Positions 34,945 to 44,494 of a stretch of DNA of 64,000 bases are shown in pieces. Below the pieces are notes generated by a model, which saw nothing but the letters and a program-made list of their open reading frames with translations, did no database searches and was not told the DNA's origin. Positions within the stretch are counted from its first letter, which is position 1; every line of letters starts with the position of its first letter. Origin of the DNA: Commensalibacter intestini A911 (lineage in GTDB: Bacteria > Pseudomonadota > Alphaproteobacteria > Acetobacterales > Acetobacteraceae); contig NZ_AGFR01000009.1 in assembly GCF_000231445.1 (NCBI RefSeq), positions 395,782 to 459,781 of the forward strand, read 5' to 3'. A program made the position numbers and the translations under genes.

Positions 34945-37179
34945 ATGTCTAATCCCTCTGAGACTACAGAAATTGCTGATTTTAAAATTACAGATATGAC
35001 TTGTGCGTCTTGTGTTAGGCGTGTTGAAAAGGCAATTAAAAAAGTGGAGGGAGTTCAAGATGTCAGTGTTAATTTGACGTTAGAGCAAGCTCGTGTTGAA
35101 TTTACACAAAACTCCAATGCTCATCATATGATTTCAGGTGTCGAAGAAGCTGTAACCAAGGCGGGATATGGGGCCTCTTGGATTGATCATAATAAAAAAA
35201 ACAAAGAGCCTTTATCCTCTGAACAGCCTAAAGAGCTTTCTCATTTAATTTGGGCAGCATGCTTGTCTGTGCCTTTGTTGGTTTCTATGATTGCAGGGAC
35301 AATTCATCATCATTGGATGTTACCAGGATGGGTGCAGTTTTTACTAGCAACACCAGTTCAGTTCTGGTTGGGAAAACGTTTTTACGTTGCAGGCTTTCGT
35401 GCCTTGATGTCTGGCGCTGGGAATATGGATCTCTTGGTGGCTTTGGGGTCAAGTGCCGCTTGGGGATTAAGCACGGTTGTTTTACTCTTAACGACCTTTG
35501 GACATGCAGCATCATTAGGGGCAGAGCCTCCTTTATATTATGAAAGCTCCTCTTTGATTATTACCTTCATTCTTTTTGGGCATTGGTTAGAGAAAAGAGC
35601 ACGTTCAAAAGCAGCCTCTTCCATTCGCGCGTTACAGTCTTTACAGCCAGGTACGGTTTGTAAATGGGTGGGTGGTCAAGAAACTGTGGTCGCCATTGAT
35701 ACGATGAAGGTCGGTGATATTGTTGTTGTACGTCCTGGTGAACGTATTCCATCTGATGGCGTGATTACGCAAGGTGAAAGTGCTGTTGATGAATCGATGT
35801 TAACAGGGGAAAGTGTTCCTGTTGAGAAAAAAGAAAACGATGCGGTGACGGGTGGTTCGTTAAATACCAATGGACGTTTGTTAATTAAAGTTGAAAAGGT
35901 TGGTGGTGAAACACGCCTGGCTGCGATTGTGCGCTTGGTGGAAGATGCCCAAGCCTCAAAGGCATCGATACAAAAATTAGTTGATCGTATTAGTGCTATT
36001 TTTGTGCCGATTGTCATTGGTCTTGCGTTGGTAACTTTTTTCTGGTGGTGGTTAGGATATGGATTGTTTATCGCAGGGTTACTACATGGTGCCTCTGTTT
36101 TAGTGATTGCTTGTCCTTGTGCTTTGGGGCTGGCAACGCCAACAGCATTGGCGACAGGATGTGGTGCTGCAGCACGCTCCGGGATTTTAATCCGTAATGC
36201 AGAAGCCATTGATCGTGCGATTCATGTACAAGCTGTGGCTTTTGATAAAACGGGAACTTTAACTGAAGGACGCTTGTCCGTTGTTGCGGTGAAGCCTGTT
36301 GAAGGTGTTACTCAAGAGCAGCTGCTATTGTTAGCAGGGAGTCTCTCTGTTGGGAGTGAGCATCCTTTATCCAAAGCGTTAATCAAGAAAGCTCAAGAAG
36401 ATCAGCTTTCTTTAAAAGATCCTGAAAAATTCAAAATGATTAAGGATCAAGGACGTGGCATTTCTGGAGTTATTGATAATGTTGAATATTTCTTTGGTAA
36501 TCAAAGACTAGTCGAATCTTTGGGAGTATCAACGGATTCAGTCGTCATCGATGTGACAGGAGTTAGTTTATCTTGGTTAGTGTCCAATCAGAATAATCAG
36601 TATCAACTATTGGGGGCTATTGCCTTTGAAGATCACGTTCGTGATGGCGCTGCAATTGCGATTGCACGATTAGAAAAGAAACATATTCTTCCTGTTATTT
36701 TAACGGGTGACAATGCTCAGGCAGCGGCAAAAATAGCGAGTATTTTAAAAATTAAAGAGGTTAAAGCGAATTTAACGCCTGAAGATAAACAAAATACGAT
36801 TATTGCCATGCAAAATGAAGGATCAGAGAAAAAATCTGTGGCAATGGTTGGGGATGGGATTAATGATGCCCCAGCTTTGGCAGCAGCTGATTTGGCGATT
36901 GCAATTGGCGAAGGTACTGATGTGGCAGCAGAAGTTGCAGATATTGTTTTAATGCGTAACCATCCTGCGTTGGTTGTGGATACGATTGATATTGCACAAA
37001 AAACGCATCAGCGGATTAAAGAAGGGCTATTTTGGGCGTTTATTTATAATGTGATTGGTATTCCATTGGCTGCGTGTGGATTTTTAAGTCCAGCGGTGGC
37101 AGGGGGAGCAATGGCGATGAGCAGTGTTTGTGTGGTGATGAATGCGTTACGATTATTAAGATGGAAAGCTCAAGTTTAA
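34945..37179 (+). CDS. copA: Copper-exporting P1B-type ATPase
   Basis: A 744-residue ATPase exporting Cu(I). One N-terminal HMA domain (Cys20, Cys23 in MTCASC) precedes eight membrane segments. Motifs: TGESVPVEK in the actuator domain, the transmembrane metal site CPC (Cys390, Cys392) in [15 protein letters not shown], phosphorylated Asp434 in DKTGTLTEG, the ATP-binding HPLSKAL with GRGISG, and [14 protein letters not shown]. The C-terminal half of the membrane site is in [12 protein letters not shown] and [15 protein letters not shown]. It diverges from copZ and is followed after 18 bases by a secreted protein gene, likely in the same transcript. Confidence 0.96.
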   Translation: MSNPSETTEIADFKITDMTCASCVRRVEKAIKKVEGVQDVSVNLTLEQARVEFTQNSNAHHMISGVEEAVTKAGYGASWIDHNKKNKEPLSSEQPKELSHLIWAACLSVPLLVSMIAGTIHHHWMLPGWVQFLLATPVQFWLGKRFYVAGFRALMSGAGNMDLLVALGSSAAWGLSTVVLLLTTFGHAASLGAEPPLYYESSSLIITFILFGHWLEKRARSKAASSIRALQSLQPGTVCKWVGGQETVVAIDTMKVGDIVVVRPGERIPSDGVITQGESAVDESMLTGESVPVEKKENDAVTGGSLNTNGRLLIKVEKVGGETRLAAIVRLVEDAQASKASIQKLVDRISAIFVPIVIGLALVTFFWWWLGYGLFIAGLLHGASVLVIACPCALGLATPTALATGCGAAARSGILIRNAEAIDRAIHVQAVAFDKTGTLTEGRLSVVAVKPVEGVTQEQLLLLAGSLSVGSEHPLSKALIKKAQEDQLSLKDPEKFKMIKDQGRGISGVIDNVEYFFGNQRLVESLGVSTDSVVIDVTGVSLSWLVSNQNNQYQLLGAIAFEDHVRDGAAIAIARLEKKHILPVILTGDNAQAAAKIASILKIKEVKANLTPEDKQNTIIAMQNEGSEKKSVAMVGDGINDAPALAAADLAIAIGEGTDVAAEVADIVLMRNHPALVVDTIDIAQKTHQRIKEGLFWAFIYNVIGIPLAACGFLSPAVAGGAMAMSSVCVVMNALRLLRWKAQV

Positions 37180-37197
37180 CATAAGGATTGGTAAACA

Positions 37198-37680
37198 ATG
37201 GATTTGAAACAGTTGATGATAGGTTTGTTGGTTGTAGCGAGTTCTCCTATGATTGCATCAAGCGCAATGGCACAGCAACAACCCATGACGGCTCAAACAA
37301 TGGATAGTCAGCTTGATGGTCTCTATGGCACTCATGAGATTTATCATCATTTCTTTGATGCTTTAAAAGATAGTATTATTCAACGTCATAAAGATCAAGT
37401 TGCTGCGGTGATAAGATATCCTTTGATAGTGCAGTTAAATAAAAAACAAGTTAAAATTAAGAATAAACAGCAATTTATCAAGCATTACGATCAGATTATC
37501 ACGCCTAAAATTGAGCAAGTTGTTAAAGAGCAACAATATGTTGGTATGTTATCGACTTACCGAGGTATGGCTTTTGGAAATGGTGAGATTTGGTTTGCTG
37601 GACTATGTCCAAAGAAGACTTGTAAAGACCACAGCAAAACAGTTGTGAAAATTATTGGAATTAATAATTTTATGCAATAA
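37198..37680 (+). CDS. Secreted protein of unknown function behind copA
   Basis: A 160-residue protein with a signal peptide (hydrophobic 7-22, cleavage near SAMAQ). The mature part contains YPLIVQLNKKQVKIKNKQQF, then HYDQIITPKIEQVVKEQQY and MAFGNGEIWFAG. This pattern (a YP strand, a helix with YD, and a GNGEIWF strand) is known from periplasmic proteins with an NTF2-like fold, though I am not sure of it. Two Cys (C-P-K-K-T-C near 147) could bind metal or form a disulfide. It lies 18 bases after copA, so a periplasmic copper role is a fair guess from context only. Confidence 0.65.
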   Translation: MDLKQLMIGLLVVASSPMIASSAMAQQQPMTAQTMDSQLDGLYGTHEIYHHFFDALKDSIIQRHKDQVAAVIRYPLIVQLNKKQVKIKNKQQFIKHYDQIITPKIEQVVKEQQYVGMLSTYRGMAFGNGEIWFAGLCPKKTCKDHSKTVVKIIGINNFMQ

Positions 37681-37687
37681 AGACGAA

Positions 37688-37717
37688 ATAGGATCTTGAT
37701 TGGGTTCAAGATCCTAT
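37688..37717. terminator. Hairpin between the copA operon and bioB
   Basis: ATAGGATCTTGA (37688-37699) pairs perfectly with TCAAGATCCTAT (37706-37717) around a 6-base loop. It lies 8 bases after the stop of the secreted protein gene and 8 bases before the bioB stop on the other strand. No long T run follows, but the stem and place fit a two-way terminator. Confidence 0.75.
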
Positions 37718-37724
37718 AGAATAA

Positions 37725-38771
37725 TTAGGCAGAGGCTTCGACCATCTTATCAGCGATTTGTAAGCCTAATTTATTGAATAAAGTTAAATCGCTACTTTTT
37801 TCTGGGTTTGGACAGGTTAATAAACGTTGTCCAAGAAAAATAGAGTTTACACCAGCCAAATAACAAAGCGTTTGCATTTCTGGACTCATTTCTGTACGAC
37901 CAGCAGCAAGTCTAACGTAACTTTGTGGCATGACAATGCGAGTAACAGCAATGGTGCGCACAAAATCCAATGGATCAATGGTTTCTGCATCTTCCAAAGG
38001 GGTACCTTTAACGCGGATTAGGAGATTGATGGGCACGCTTTCTGGGTGTTTAGGTAAGTTTGCAAGGCTTTTAATCATACTGGCACGATCGACTTCTTGC
38101 TCATTCATGCCTAAGATCCCACCACAGCAAACTTTGATGCCCGCGTCACGAACAAAAGCTAAGGTATCTAAACGATCTTGATAAGTGCGGGTAGAAATGA
38201 TTTTCTCGTAATGCTCTTCGGAAGTATCAAGGTTATGATTATAGTAATCTAGTCCTGCTTTTTTCAACTTGAGCGTTTGTTCAAGGTTTAACATGCCTAG
38301 GGTTACGCAAGTTTCAAGCCCTAAATCTTTGACTCCTTCGATCATGGCACAAACAGTTTCCAAGTCATGATCTTTGGGAGAGCGCCAAGCAGCCCCCATA
38401 CAAAAACGGGTTGCGCCTTCAGCTTTTGCTTCTCTGGCTTTTTTCAAAACTTCATCCACAGCCATTAAGCGATCTGCTTTGATTTTTTCCTCATGTCTGG
38501 CACTTTGTGGACAATAAGCGCAATCCTCTGGACATCCACCACTTTTAATGGAAAGTAAGGTAGAGACTTGGATTTTGGTCGGATCGAAGTAAAGTCGGTG
38601 TGCAGATTGTGCTCTAAACATCAATTCTGGTAAAGGAAGCTCAAATAAAGCAACGACTTCCTCTTTTGTCCAATCATGACGAATAGGAAAGGCCTCTTCT
38701 GTTGTAAGGTCAGGAGAGGAAATTTGTTGGGCAAACATGGATATATCTTTCATTACATGATGCGAGGTCAT
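37725..38771 (-). CDS. bioB: Biotin synthase
   Basis: A 348-residue radical SAM enzyme that inserts sulfur into dethiobiotin. The cluster motif is CPEDCAYC (after SIKSGG), followed by [41 protein letters not shown], the second cluster region with CCGGILGM, and RLAAGRTEM with the Arg ligand. Start uncertain: Met1, Met7 and Met12 are all in frame and none has a strong RBS. It stands alone; other bio genes are not in the window. Confidence 0.96.
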   Translation of the reverse strand: MTSHHVMKDISMFAQQISSPDLTTEEAFPIRHDWTKEEVVALFELPLPELMFRAQSAHRLYFDPTKIQVSTLLSIKSGGCPEDCAYCPQSARHEEKIKADRLMAVDEVLKKAREAKAEGATRFCMGAAWRSPKDHDLETVCAMIEGVKDLGLETCVTLGMLNLEQTLKLKKAGLDYYNHNLDTSEEHYEKIISTRTYQDRLDTLAFVRDAGIKVCCGGILGMNEQEVDRASMIKSLANLPKHPESVPINLLIRVKGTPLEDAETIDPLDFVRTIAVTRIVMPQSYVRLAAGRTEMSPEMQTLCYLAGVNSIFLGQRLLTCPNPEKSSDLTLFNKLGLQIADKMVEASA

Positions 38772-38967
38772 TGAAGTAAAATAATGCTTAATATAGTTTT
38801 TAAAAAGATTAAAAAAACAGTTACAAAAATAATAGAGAAAAATAAAGCGAATATAAAAGATATATTTTATATAAAATGGATAAGAGAAAATTGTTTCTAT
38901 TTTATAAAGAGATTATTTATAACTAAAACGACATGAAGGCTAGTCAGTAAATTTTTTAGGAGTTTTT

Positions 38968-39975
38968 ATGAATCGGTTGATTATCATTCAGCAAAAAGGG
39001 GGCTTAGGGATTTTAACGTTAAATCGCCCTAAGGCTTTGAATGCGATTAATGTTGATTTACAACGTGAAATTATGTCTCAACTAGAGTTGTGGAAAACCG
39101 ACCCTTCTATTAAAGCCGTTGTGTTTAATAGCTCTCATGCCAGAGCCTTTTGCGCAGGGGGAGATATTCGCCAGATTGCGTCGTTCATAAAAGAAGGCCA
39201 TTTTGAGCAAGGTCTTAGTATTTTTACTCATAATTATCAGCTATTTTATTATGTTTCCCAATATCCAAAACCGACGATTAGTATCATGGATGGGATTACC
39301 ATGGGGGGTGGTATTGGGCTTGGTTGTTTTGCCACTCATCGCATTGTTACAGAGCGTGTTGTTATGGCAATGCCAGAGGTAAAGATTGCCCTTACGCCTG
39401 ACGCAGGGAGTAACTTTTTGTTTGGTAACGCTCCAGGATATACAGGATTACGTATGATGTTAACGGGGCAAAGTTTTTATGCTGATGATGCTATAAAGCT
39501 AGGCTTTGCGGATTATGTTGTTTCTTCTTCGATGGTGCCTGCTATTTTAGATCAGATCGAAAAAAGGAATATTAGCGATGTGCTAACCCCTTTAAAGCGA
39601 GACAGGAAATATGATCCTAATTTTTTACAAGATGTTGAGGATATCTATGGTGCGCCTGATGTTGAAACGATTATTGGTCGATTAAGGCGTAGCTTTTTGC
39701 CGTGGGCAAAAGAAGATTTAAAAGAGATTTCTCAAGCTTGTCCATTTTCGTTAGAAGTGACCTATAAATCTTGGCATAAGAAAATTTCTAATTTAAAAGA
39801 TGCTTTACAACATGAATTGAATATGAATAGTCATTTGTTGTGGCGTTCAGATTTTCTAGAAGGGGTTCGTGCAGTTGTTGTCGATAAAGATCGTTGCCCT
39901 AAATGGGATAAGGCACCTATTTTATCTCAAACGGTAGATACCTGCTTTGTTTCGTCACATAAATTATATAGTTAA
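38968..39975 (+). CDS. 3-hydroxyisobutyryl-CoA hydrolase-like enoyl-CoA hydratase family protein
   Basis: A 335-residue crotonase-fold protein. Motifs fit the 3-hydroxyisobutyryl-CoA hydrolase branch: LTLNRPKALNAIN, the oxyanion segment AFCAGGDIRQIA, PTISIMDGITMGGGIGL, and MPEVKIALTPDAGSNFLFGNAPG. The conserved Glu of the hydrolase is in the MPEVKIAL stretch. Such enzymes act in valine breakdown. Other members act on related acyl-CoA, and no valine genes are beside it. GGAG lies about 9 bases before the ATG. Confidence 0.85.
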   Translation: MNRLIIIQQKGGLGILTLNRPKALNAINVDLQREIMSQLELWKTDPSIKAVVFNSSHARAFCAGGDIRQIASFIKEGHFEQGLSIFTHNYQLFYYVSQYPKPTISIMDGITMGGGIGLGCFATHRIVTERVVMAMPEVKIALTPDAGSNFLFGNAPGYTGLRMMLTGQSFYADDAIKLGFADYVVSSSMVPAILDQIEKRNISDVLTPLKRDRKYDPNFLQDVEDIYGAPDVETIIGRLRRSFLPWAKEDLKEISQACPFSLEVTYKSWHKKISNLKDALQHELNMNSHLLWRSDFLEGVRAVVVDKDRCPKWDKAPILSQTVDTCFVSSHKLYS

Positions 39976-40066
39976 CAAGTTCTTTATATTTTCTTTTGCC
40001 CTTATGTCGTCAAAAATATATAGTCTAGAGAATGACGATTATTAATCATTTTTAAGGTATAGAATA

Positions 40067-40894
40067 ATGAAGCATTGGGATATGGAGCAGATCAAGTGGG
40101 ATCGGTTTGACCCTTCTCTTGTTGATCCAAAGGTTGTACCGTTAATCAAAGCAGCTTCGGTTGTTGAGCGTAACAGTGTTGATTATACAGTTTATTTAAA
40201 TAATGTCTTTGCGCATGATGCAGAGTTAATGGAATTGTTTCAGCAGTGGGAAAATGAAGAAGTTCAACATGGTGAAGCTTTGGGTCGTTGGGCAATGATG
40301 GCTGATCCAAGTTGGAATTATCAAAAAAGTTTTGATCGCTTTAAGAATTTTTATAAAATTGATTTAGATACCGCAAATTCTATTCGTGGATCTCATGCGG
40401 GCGAGTTTATCGCGCGTGCAATGGTAGAGGTTGGAACCTCTTCTTATTACAGTGCGTTGGCTGATCACGTGCAAGAGCCTGTATTAAAAGAAATTTGTCG
40501 TAAAATAGCTGCAGATGAGTTTCGTCATTATAAATTATTCTATGATTGTATGAAACGTTATTTACCCGCAGATAATTTATCGAAATGGGCGCGGGCAAAA
40601 ATTGCGTTAGGTCGTATTGTAGAAAGCCAAGATGATGAATTAGCTTCTGCTTTTCATATCACAAATGAACCAGAAGGCATGCCTTATAACCATAAACGTT
40701 GTATTGCGTTATATATGTCCAAAGCAATGCCTTTATATCAACGTCATCATGTGACACGTGTGGTGAATATGGTATTTAAAACAATTGGTTGGATGCCTTC
40801 CACGAAAATACAAGAGCTTCTTGCAAAAGCAATGATGCTCATTATTAAATTCCAACATAAATCTTATGCAAAGCAGATCTCTGCTCTGACATAG
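40067..40894 (+). CDS. Ferritin-like diiron protein
   Basis: A 275-residue helical protein with the full ligand set of a carboxylate-bridged diiron site: Glu34 (VVERNS), Glu65 and His68 (EEVQH), Glu121 (VEVGTSS) and Glu151 with His154 (DEFRH). The four-helix core fits oxidase or desaturase-type ferritin-like proteins, rather than rubrerythrin, since no rubredoxin domain exists. The C-terminal part has amphipathic helices but no clear membrane span. Substrate unknown. It is followed after 44 bases by a betaine-binding-like gene, so an oxygenase role in one pathway with the next two genes is possible. Confidence 0.78.
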   Translation: MKHWDMEQIKWDRFDPSLVDPKVVPLIKAASVVERNSVDYTVYLNNVFAHDAELMELFQQWENEEVQHGEALGRWAMMADPSWNYQKSFDRFKNFYKIDLDTANSIRGSHAGEFIARAMVEVGTSSYYSALADHVQEPVLKEICRKIAADEFRHYKLFYDCMKRYLPADNLSKWARAKIALGRIVESQDDELASAFHITNEPEGMPYNHKRCIALYMSKAMPLYQRHHVTRVVNMVFKTIGWMPSTKIQELLAKAMMLIIKFQHKSYAKQISALT

Positions 40895-40938
40895 GATTAT
40901 ATAGAAATCACTTAACTTTAAAACGAGGTAGAGAACAA

Positions 40939-41706
40939 GTGGATCAAGAATGTATCAAGTTGGCTTTTTTCGATAGCCCTGTGCACGAGGCAGCAGCAGC
41001 AGCAGTTTTACGTGTGCTGGAAGCCCATGGGGTTATGGATATAGAGTTGATTACAGGTGAAAGTGAAGTAATTTCTCAAGAGCTTTGCGATGGGGATATT
41101 GATATTTTCACCACGTTATGGGTGCCTGATGTGCATCAAGATCTACTGAATTCTGCCTCACCGATGCAAGCAATTGGCGGTTTATATCAACCGTCTTTGT
41201 TTATTGCTCTACCCAATAAATTTAAAGAGAATATTGCTTCCATTGAGCAATTAGCACAACAATCAGAAATAGACCGACAAGTGATGGTTCCAGAAAGTAT
41301 TTATGCACGAATAGAAGTGGTATTTAAAGAATATGGGTTGTTAGATGCTGGGTATAGTTTACAATCTGTTACAGATGAAGAAGCAATTAGTTCTTATAGA
41401 GATAGTATGACTTCTCAAGATGGAAAAATCATTGCCTTATATTCTCCGAGTTTTTTTGAGGATTCAGATTTGATTTATAAATTACAAGATCCGAAAAATT
41501 TACTTGATAAAGAGCAAAAAGCTGTAATTTTGATAAAAAAAGAATTGGTTCGTTCTTTGGATGCAGATTTGATTGATGAGTTAGAGGAAATGACGCTCGG
41601 CAATCAAGTCATGAAGTTGATGGAGCAAGCCATGCGTGTTGAGGGTATGGATGCGCATGAAGCTGCTGAAGCATGGCAACGTGGGAAATTGGTAGTAAGA
41701 GCATAA
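40939..41706 (+). CDS. OpuAC-type betaine-binding-like protein without signal peptide
   Basis: The 255-residue protein starts with GTG. It resembles the substrate-binding protein of glycine betaine/choline importers (OpuAC fold): IKLAFFDSPVHEAAAAAVLR, IELITGESEVISQELCDGDIDIF, TTLWVPDVHQDLL, GGLYQPSLFIAL. There is no signal peptide or lipobox, and no ABC permease or ATPase gene nearby. The protein should thus be cytosolic, which is unusual for the family. It ends one base before the start of the methyltransferase gene. A role as a binding or substrate-presenting partner is conceivable, but unproven. Confidence 0.7.
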   Translation: MDQECIKLAFFDSPVHEAAAAAVLRVLEAHGVMDIELITGESEVISQELCDGDIDIFTTLWVPDVHQDLLNSASPMQAIGGLYQPSLFIALPNKFKENIASIEQLAQQSEIDRQVMVPESIYARIEVVFKEYGLLDAGYSLQSVTDEEAISSYRDSMTSQDGKIIALYSPSFFEDSDLIYKLQDPKNLLDKEQKAVILIKKELVRSLDADLIDELEEMTLGNQVMKLMEQAMRVEGMDAHEAAEAWQRGKLVVRA

Positions 41707-42960
41707 ATGACAAAAGAACACGATCAACAAGATATTAGTTTAGCTGAACAATATGAGTCTTACCCTTATCCAGAGCGGAATCCTTTGGATGAAAAAAAGC
41801 GTTTGTTTATTGGTAGTCCTAGCCATCTAAATGAAATCGATTATTGGGTTTTTGGTGGGCACAGAAAAACATCAGATACATTCAGAGTGTTGATCGCAGG
41901 GTGTGGCACAGGAGATGCTGCGATTATGGTGGCTCAACAAATGGCACGCCAAAATCGTCCAGGTGAAGTGATTTGTCTTGATCGTGCCAATGCTGTTTTA
42001 AATATTGTTAAAGAACGTGCCAAAGTACGTGAGTTAACGAATATTTGTTTTGTGCAAGGTTCTATTTTTGATTTGCCTAAATTAGATTTGGGAAAGTTTG
42101 ACTATATCGATTGTTGTGGTGTTTTGCATCATTTGCCTGATCCAGAACAAGCATTGTTGATTTTAAAAGATGCTTTGGCTGTTGGTGGTGGGATAGGCCT
42201 GATGGTCTATGCCCCTCATGGTCGTACTGGGGTCTATATGTTACAAGATGCATTGGCGCATCTTGCCCCAATTACGGATAAACCAGCACAACGTTTGGAT
42301 GTCGTGAAACGCGTTATGCGTCATTTGCCTCAAACCGCATGGCTGCGTGGAAATAATAATTTTGGTGATCATCTAACAGGTGGAGATGCAGGTCTTTATG
42401 ATTTATTATTAAATCCAAGGGATCGTGCGTATACAGTTGATACTTTATGGGATTTGATTGATCACACAGGGTTTCAAATCAGTTGTTTTGTAGAGCCTGC
42501 TCGATATGATCCTAAATATTTAATTGCAGATCCTAAGATGCGTGACAAAATGGAGCAAATGGATGCTCGCACGCAAGCTGTTATTGCAGAAGGGTTGGCT
42601 GGGAATATGGCAACGCATGTTGTTTATATTCGTAGGGCTGAAGATAATTTATCTTTTGTAGATCCAGCGTCTTTAGACTCGATTCCATTTATGCGAGAAA
42701 AGCCAGGAGATATTCTGGCGAGTGAAATTTTACCTTCGAATTTACTTCCTTTTGCGTTTGGTACATTAAATGTGATGTTTCCACTGCCTGCTCAGGCCAG
42801 AGGTTTTCTTGGGTTGATTGATGGAAAACGCTCTTTGGGTGAAATTATAGAGGTTGTGAAAGCGCGTGGAGTCCCAGAAAAGAAGATTATGCCATTATGG
42901 TTAGAAACTTTTGAGAAACTACGTTCTATTAATCAGTTATTTGTTAGAGTGGCTGAATGA
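41707..42960 (+). CDS. Class I SAM-dependent methyltransferase with C-terminal extra domain
   Basis: A 417-residue protein. The SAM motif I is VLIAGCGTGDAA near 60, motif II ICLDRANAV, and YIDCCGVLHHLPDPEQAL is motif IV with the post-motif helix. It opens with AEQYESYPYPERNPL, typical of a group of Methyltransf_11/25-like proteins in Proteobacteria. From about 330 a second domain follows that looks like a small winged-helix (GFLGLIDGKRSLGEIIEVV, ARGVPEKKI), as in PqqD-like chains. It lies directly behind the OpuAC-like gene and overlaps the DUF218 gene by 4 bases. Acceptor unknown. Confidence 0.82.
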   Translation: MTKEHDQQDISLAEQYESYPYPERNPLDEKKRLFIGSPSHLNEIDYWVFGGHRKTSDTFRVLIAGCGTGDAAIMVAQQMARQNRPGEVICLDRANAVLNIVKERAKVRELTNICFVQGSIFDLPKLDLGKFDYIDCCGVLHHLPDPEQALLILKDALAVGGGIGLMVYAPHGRTGVYMLQDALAHLAPITDKPAQRLDVVKRVMRHLPQTAWLRGNNNFGDHLTGGDAGLYDLLLNPRDRAYTVDTLWDLIDHTGFQISCFVEPARYDPKYLIADPKMRDKMEQMDARTQAVIAEGLAGNMATHVVYIRRAEDNLSFVDPASLDSIPFMREKPGDILASEILPSNLLPFAFGTLNVMFPLPAQARGFLGLIDGKRSLGEIIEVVKARGVPEKKIMPLWLETFEKLRSINQLFVRVAE

Positions 42961-43448
42961 TCAAACAGCCTATTCTTGTTTTTGGAGCAGCTTTAAAGGC
43001 CGATGGATTACCACATCGAGTTTTGATTGAGAGGGTAAATGCAGCGGTTAATTATGGAGAAACCTGCGTTTCTCCTTTATATATCGTTACTGGTGGAAAT
43101 CCGAAAAAAGGAATTACAGAAGCGGACGTCATGAGGCAATTATTGATGCAAAAAGGTGTATTAGATAATCAGATTATTTGTGAGGACCAAGCAGTTAATA
43201 CAAGTCAGTCTGTATTATTATGCTGTGAACTTTTACAAAAACTAAGGTTTTCTAAGCAACAGACTATTGTCGTTGTTTCTAATGCTTACCATCTTTCACG
43301 ATGTTGTTGGTTGATGTATATATCTGGATGGCGTACGCGTCGTGTAGCGGCTTTAGGAAATGCATCTCGTAATTTTTGCAAATGTTGGGTTTGGCGTTTA
43401 CGTGAAATCCCAGCAATAATATGGGATAGTTTTCGTATTTTATGCTAA
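42957..43448 (+). CDS. YdcF-like DUF218 protein
   Basis: A 163-residue DUF218/YdcF domain protein: PILVFGAALKADGLPHRVLIERV, YIVTGGNPKKGITEADVM, ICEDQAVNTSQSVLL and VVVSNAYHLSRC. Family members bind S-adenosylmethionine or act near peptidoglycan and antigen synthesis. No membrane segment is seen, so this is a soluble, short version. It is coupled to the methyltransferase by an ATGA overlap. The C-terminus is Trp/Arg-rich. Confidence 0.82.
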   Translation: MIKQPILVFGAALKADGLPHRVLIERVNAAVNYGETCVSPLYIVTGGNPKKGITEADVMRQLLMQKGVLDNQIICEDQAVNTSQSVLLCCELLQKLRFSKQQTIVVVSNAYHLSRCCWLMYISGWRTRRVAALGNASRNFCKCWVWRLREIPAIIWDSFRILC

Positions 43449-43517
43449 TAAACGACAATATTTGTTGATCTTGTTTAGATTTGTTTATTAATTTTGTATT
43501 TTATTTAGGAATAATCG

Positions 43518-44480
43518 ATGGCAGTTTGTGCTTTTCTTTTTCCCGGTCAGGGCAGCCAATATGTTGGAATGGGTAAACAGCTTGCAGAAGCATTTCCAGT
43601 GGCACGTGAGGTCTTTGAGGAATTAGATGAGACATTAAAGCAACCTTTATCAAAAATTATGATGGAGGGGCCAGAGGATGAGTTAAAACTGACTCAAAAT
43701 ACACAGCCTGCTTTGATGGCACATTCTATGGCCGTAATTCGTATTTTAGAAAAAGAGGTTGGTCTTAATATTGCAAAAGACGTTTCTTTTGCTGCGGGTC
43801 ATTCTTTGGGTGAGTATTCAGCTTTATGCACAGCGGGTGTTTTTGATTTTTCAACAACTGCTGCATTATTGCGTTTACGTGGGGATGCAATGCAAAATTC
43901 TGTTCCTAAAGGCTTAGGTGGTATGGCCGCTTTGTTAAACGTCAATATGGAACAAGCTCAACTTATTTGTCAGCATAGTAGTCAATCAGATTCTGTCGTT
44001 GCTGTGGCGAATGATAATGGTGCAGGACAAGTTGTGATTTCTGGTCATTTAGACGCTATTGAACGTGCGATTGCTTTTGCAGCGGAACAAGGGATTCGTC
44101 GAGTCATTAAGCTTCCTGTTTCAGCACCCTTTCATAGTCCTTTAATGGTTCCTGCAGCAAATAAAATGCAAGAAGCTTTGTCTTCACTTTCTTTAAATCC
44201 TTTAAATTGTTCGGTTCTTGCAAATGTGACGGCACAACCATATGAAAACGTGCAAGAAGTTCAAGAGTTACTGGTTAAACAAGTAACTGCGCCAGTTCGA
44301 TGGGCTGAAACGATGCAGTTTATGCTTGATAAAGAAGTAGAAATATTTTTTGAGATTGGATCTGGTAAAGTATTATCGAATATCATGCGTCGAACAGCTA
44401 AAGATCGCCAGGTTTATTCTGTTGGAGAGCCTGCAGATATTGATCAATTTGTTACTATTTTTTCGAATTCTAAAAGTTAA
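43518..44480 (+). CDS. fabD: Malonyl-CoA:ACP transacylase
   Basis: A 320-residue enzyme loading malonyl on ACP. Key parts: FLFPGQGSQYVGMG, the active-site GHSLGEYSALC with nucleophile Ser, the Arg region in LLRLRGDAMQ, and the His in PVSAPFHSPLM. It begins the fatty acid synthesis cluster fabD-fabG-acpP-fabF, a common order in Proteobacteria. TTAGGAATAATCG precedes the ATG. Confidence 0.97.
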   Translation: MAVCAFLFPGQGSQYVGMGKQLAEAFPVAREVFEELDETLKQPLSKIMMEGPEDELKLTQNTQPALMAHSMAVIRILEKEVGLNIAKDVSFAAGHSLGEYSALCTAGVFDFSTTAALLRLRGDAMQNSVPKGLGGMAALLNVNMEQAQLICQHSSQSDSVVAVANDNGAGQVVISGHLDAIERAIAFAAEQGIRRVIKLPVSAPFHSPLMVPAANKMQEALSSLSLNPLNCSVLANVTAQPYENVQEVQELLVKQVTAPVRWAETMQFMLDKEVEIFFEIGSGKVLSNIMRRTAKDRQVYSVGEPADIDQFVTIFSNSKS

Positions 44481-44494
44481 TTAAAGGAATCAAC

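Noticed and set aside
40030..40060. Dyad GATTATTAATC upstream of the diiron protein gene as a Fur or FNR box
   Set aside because: Arms of only five A/T-rich bases are expected by chance in such AT-rich DNA.
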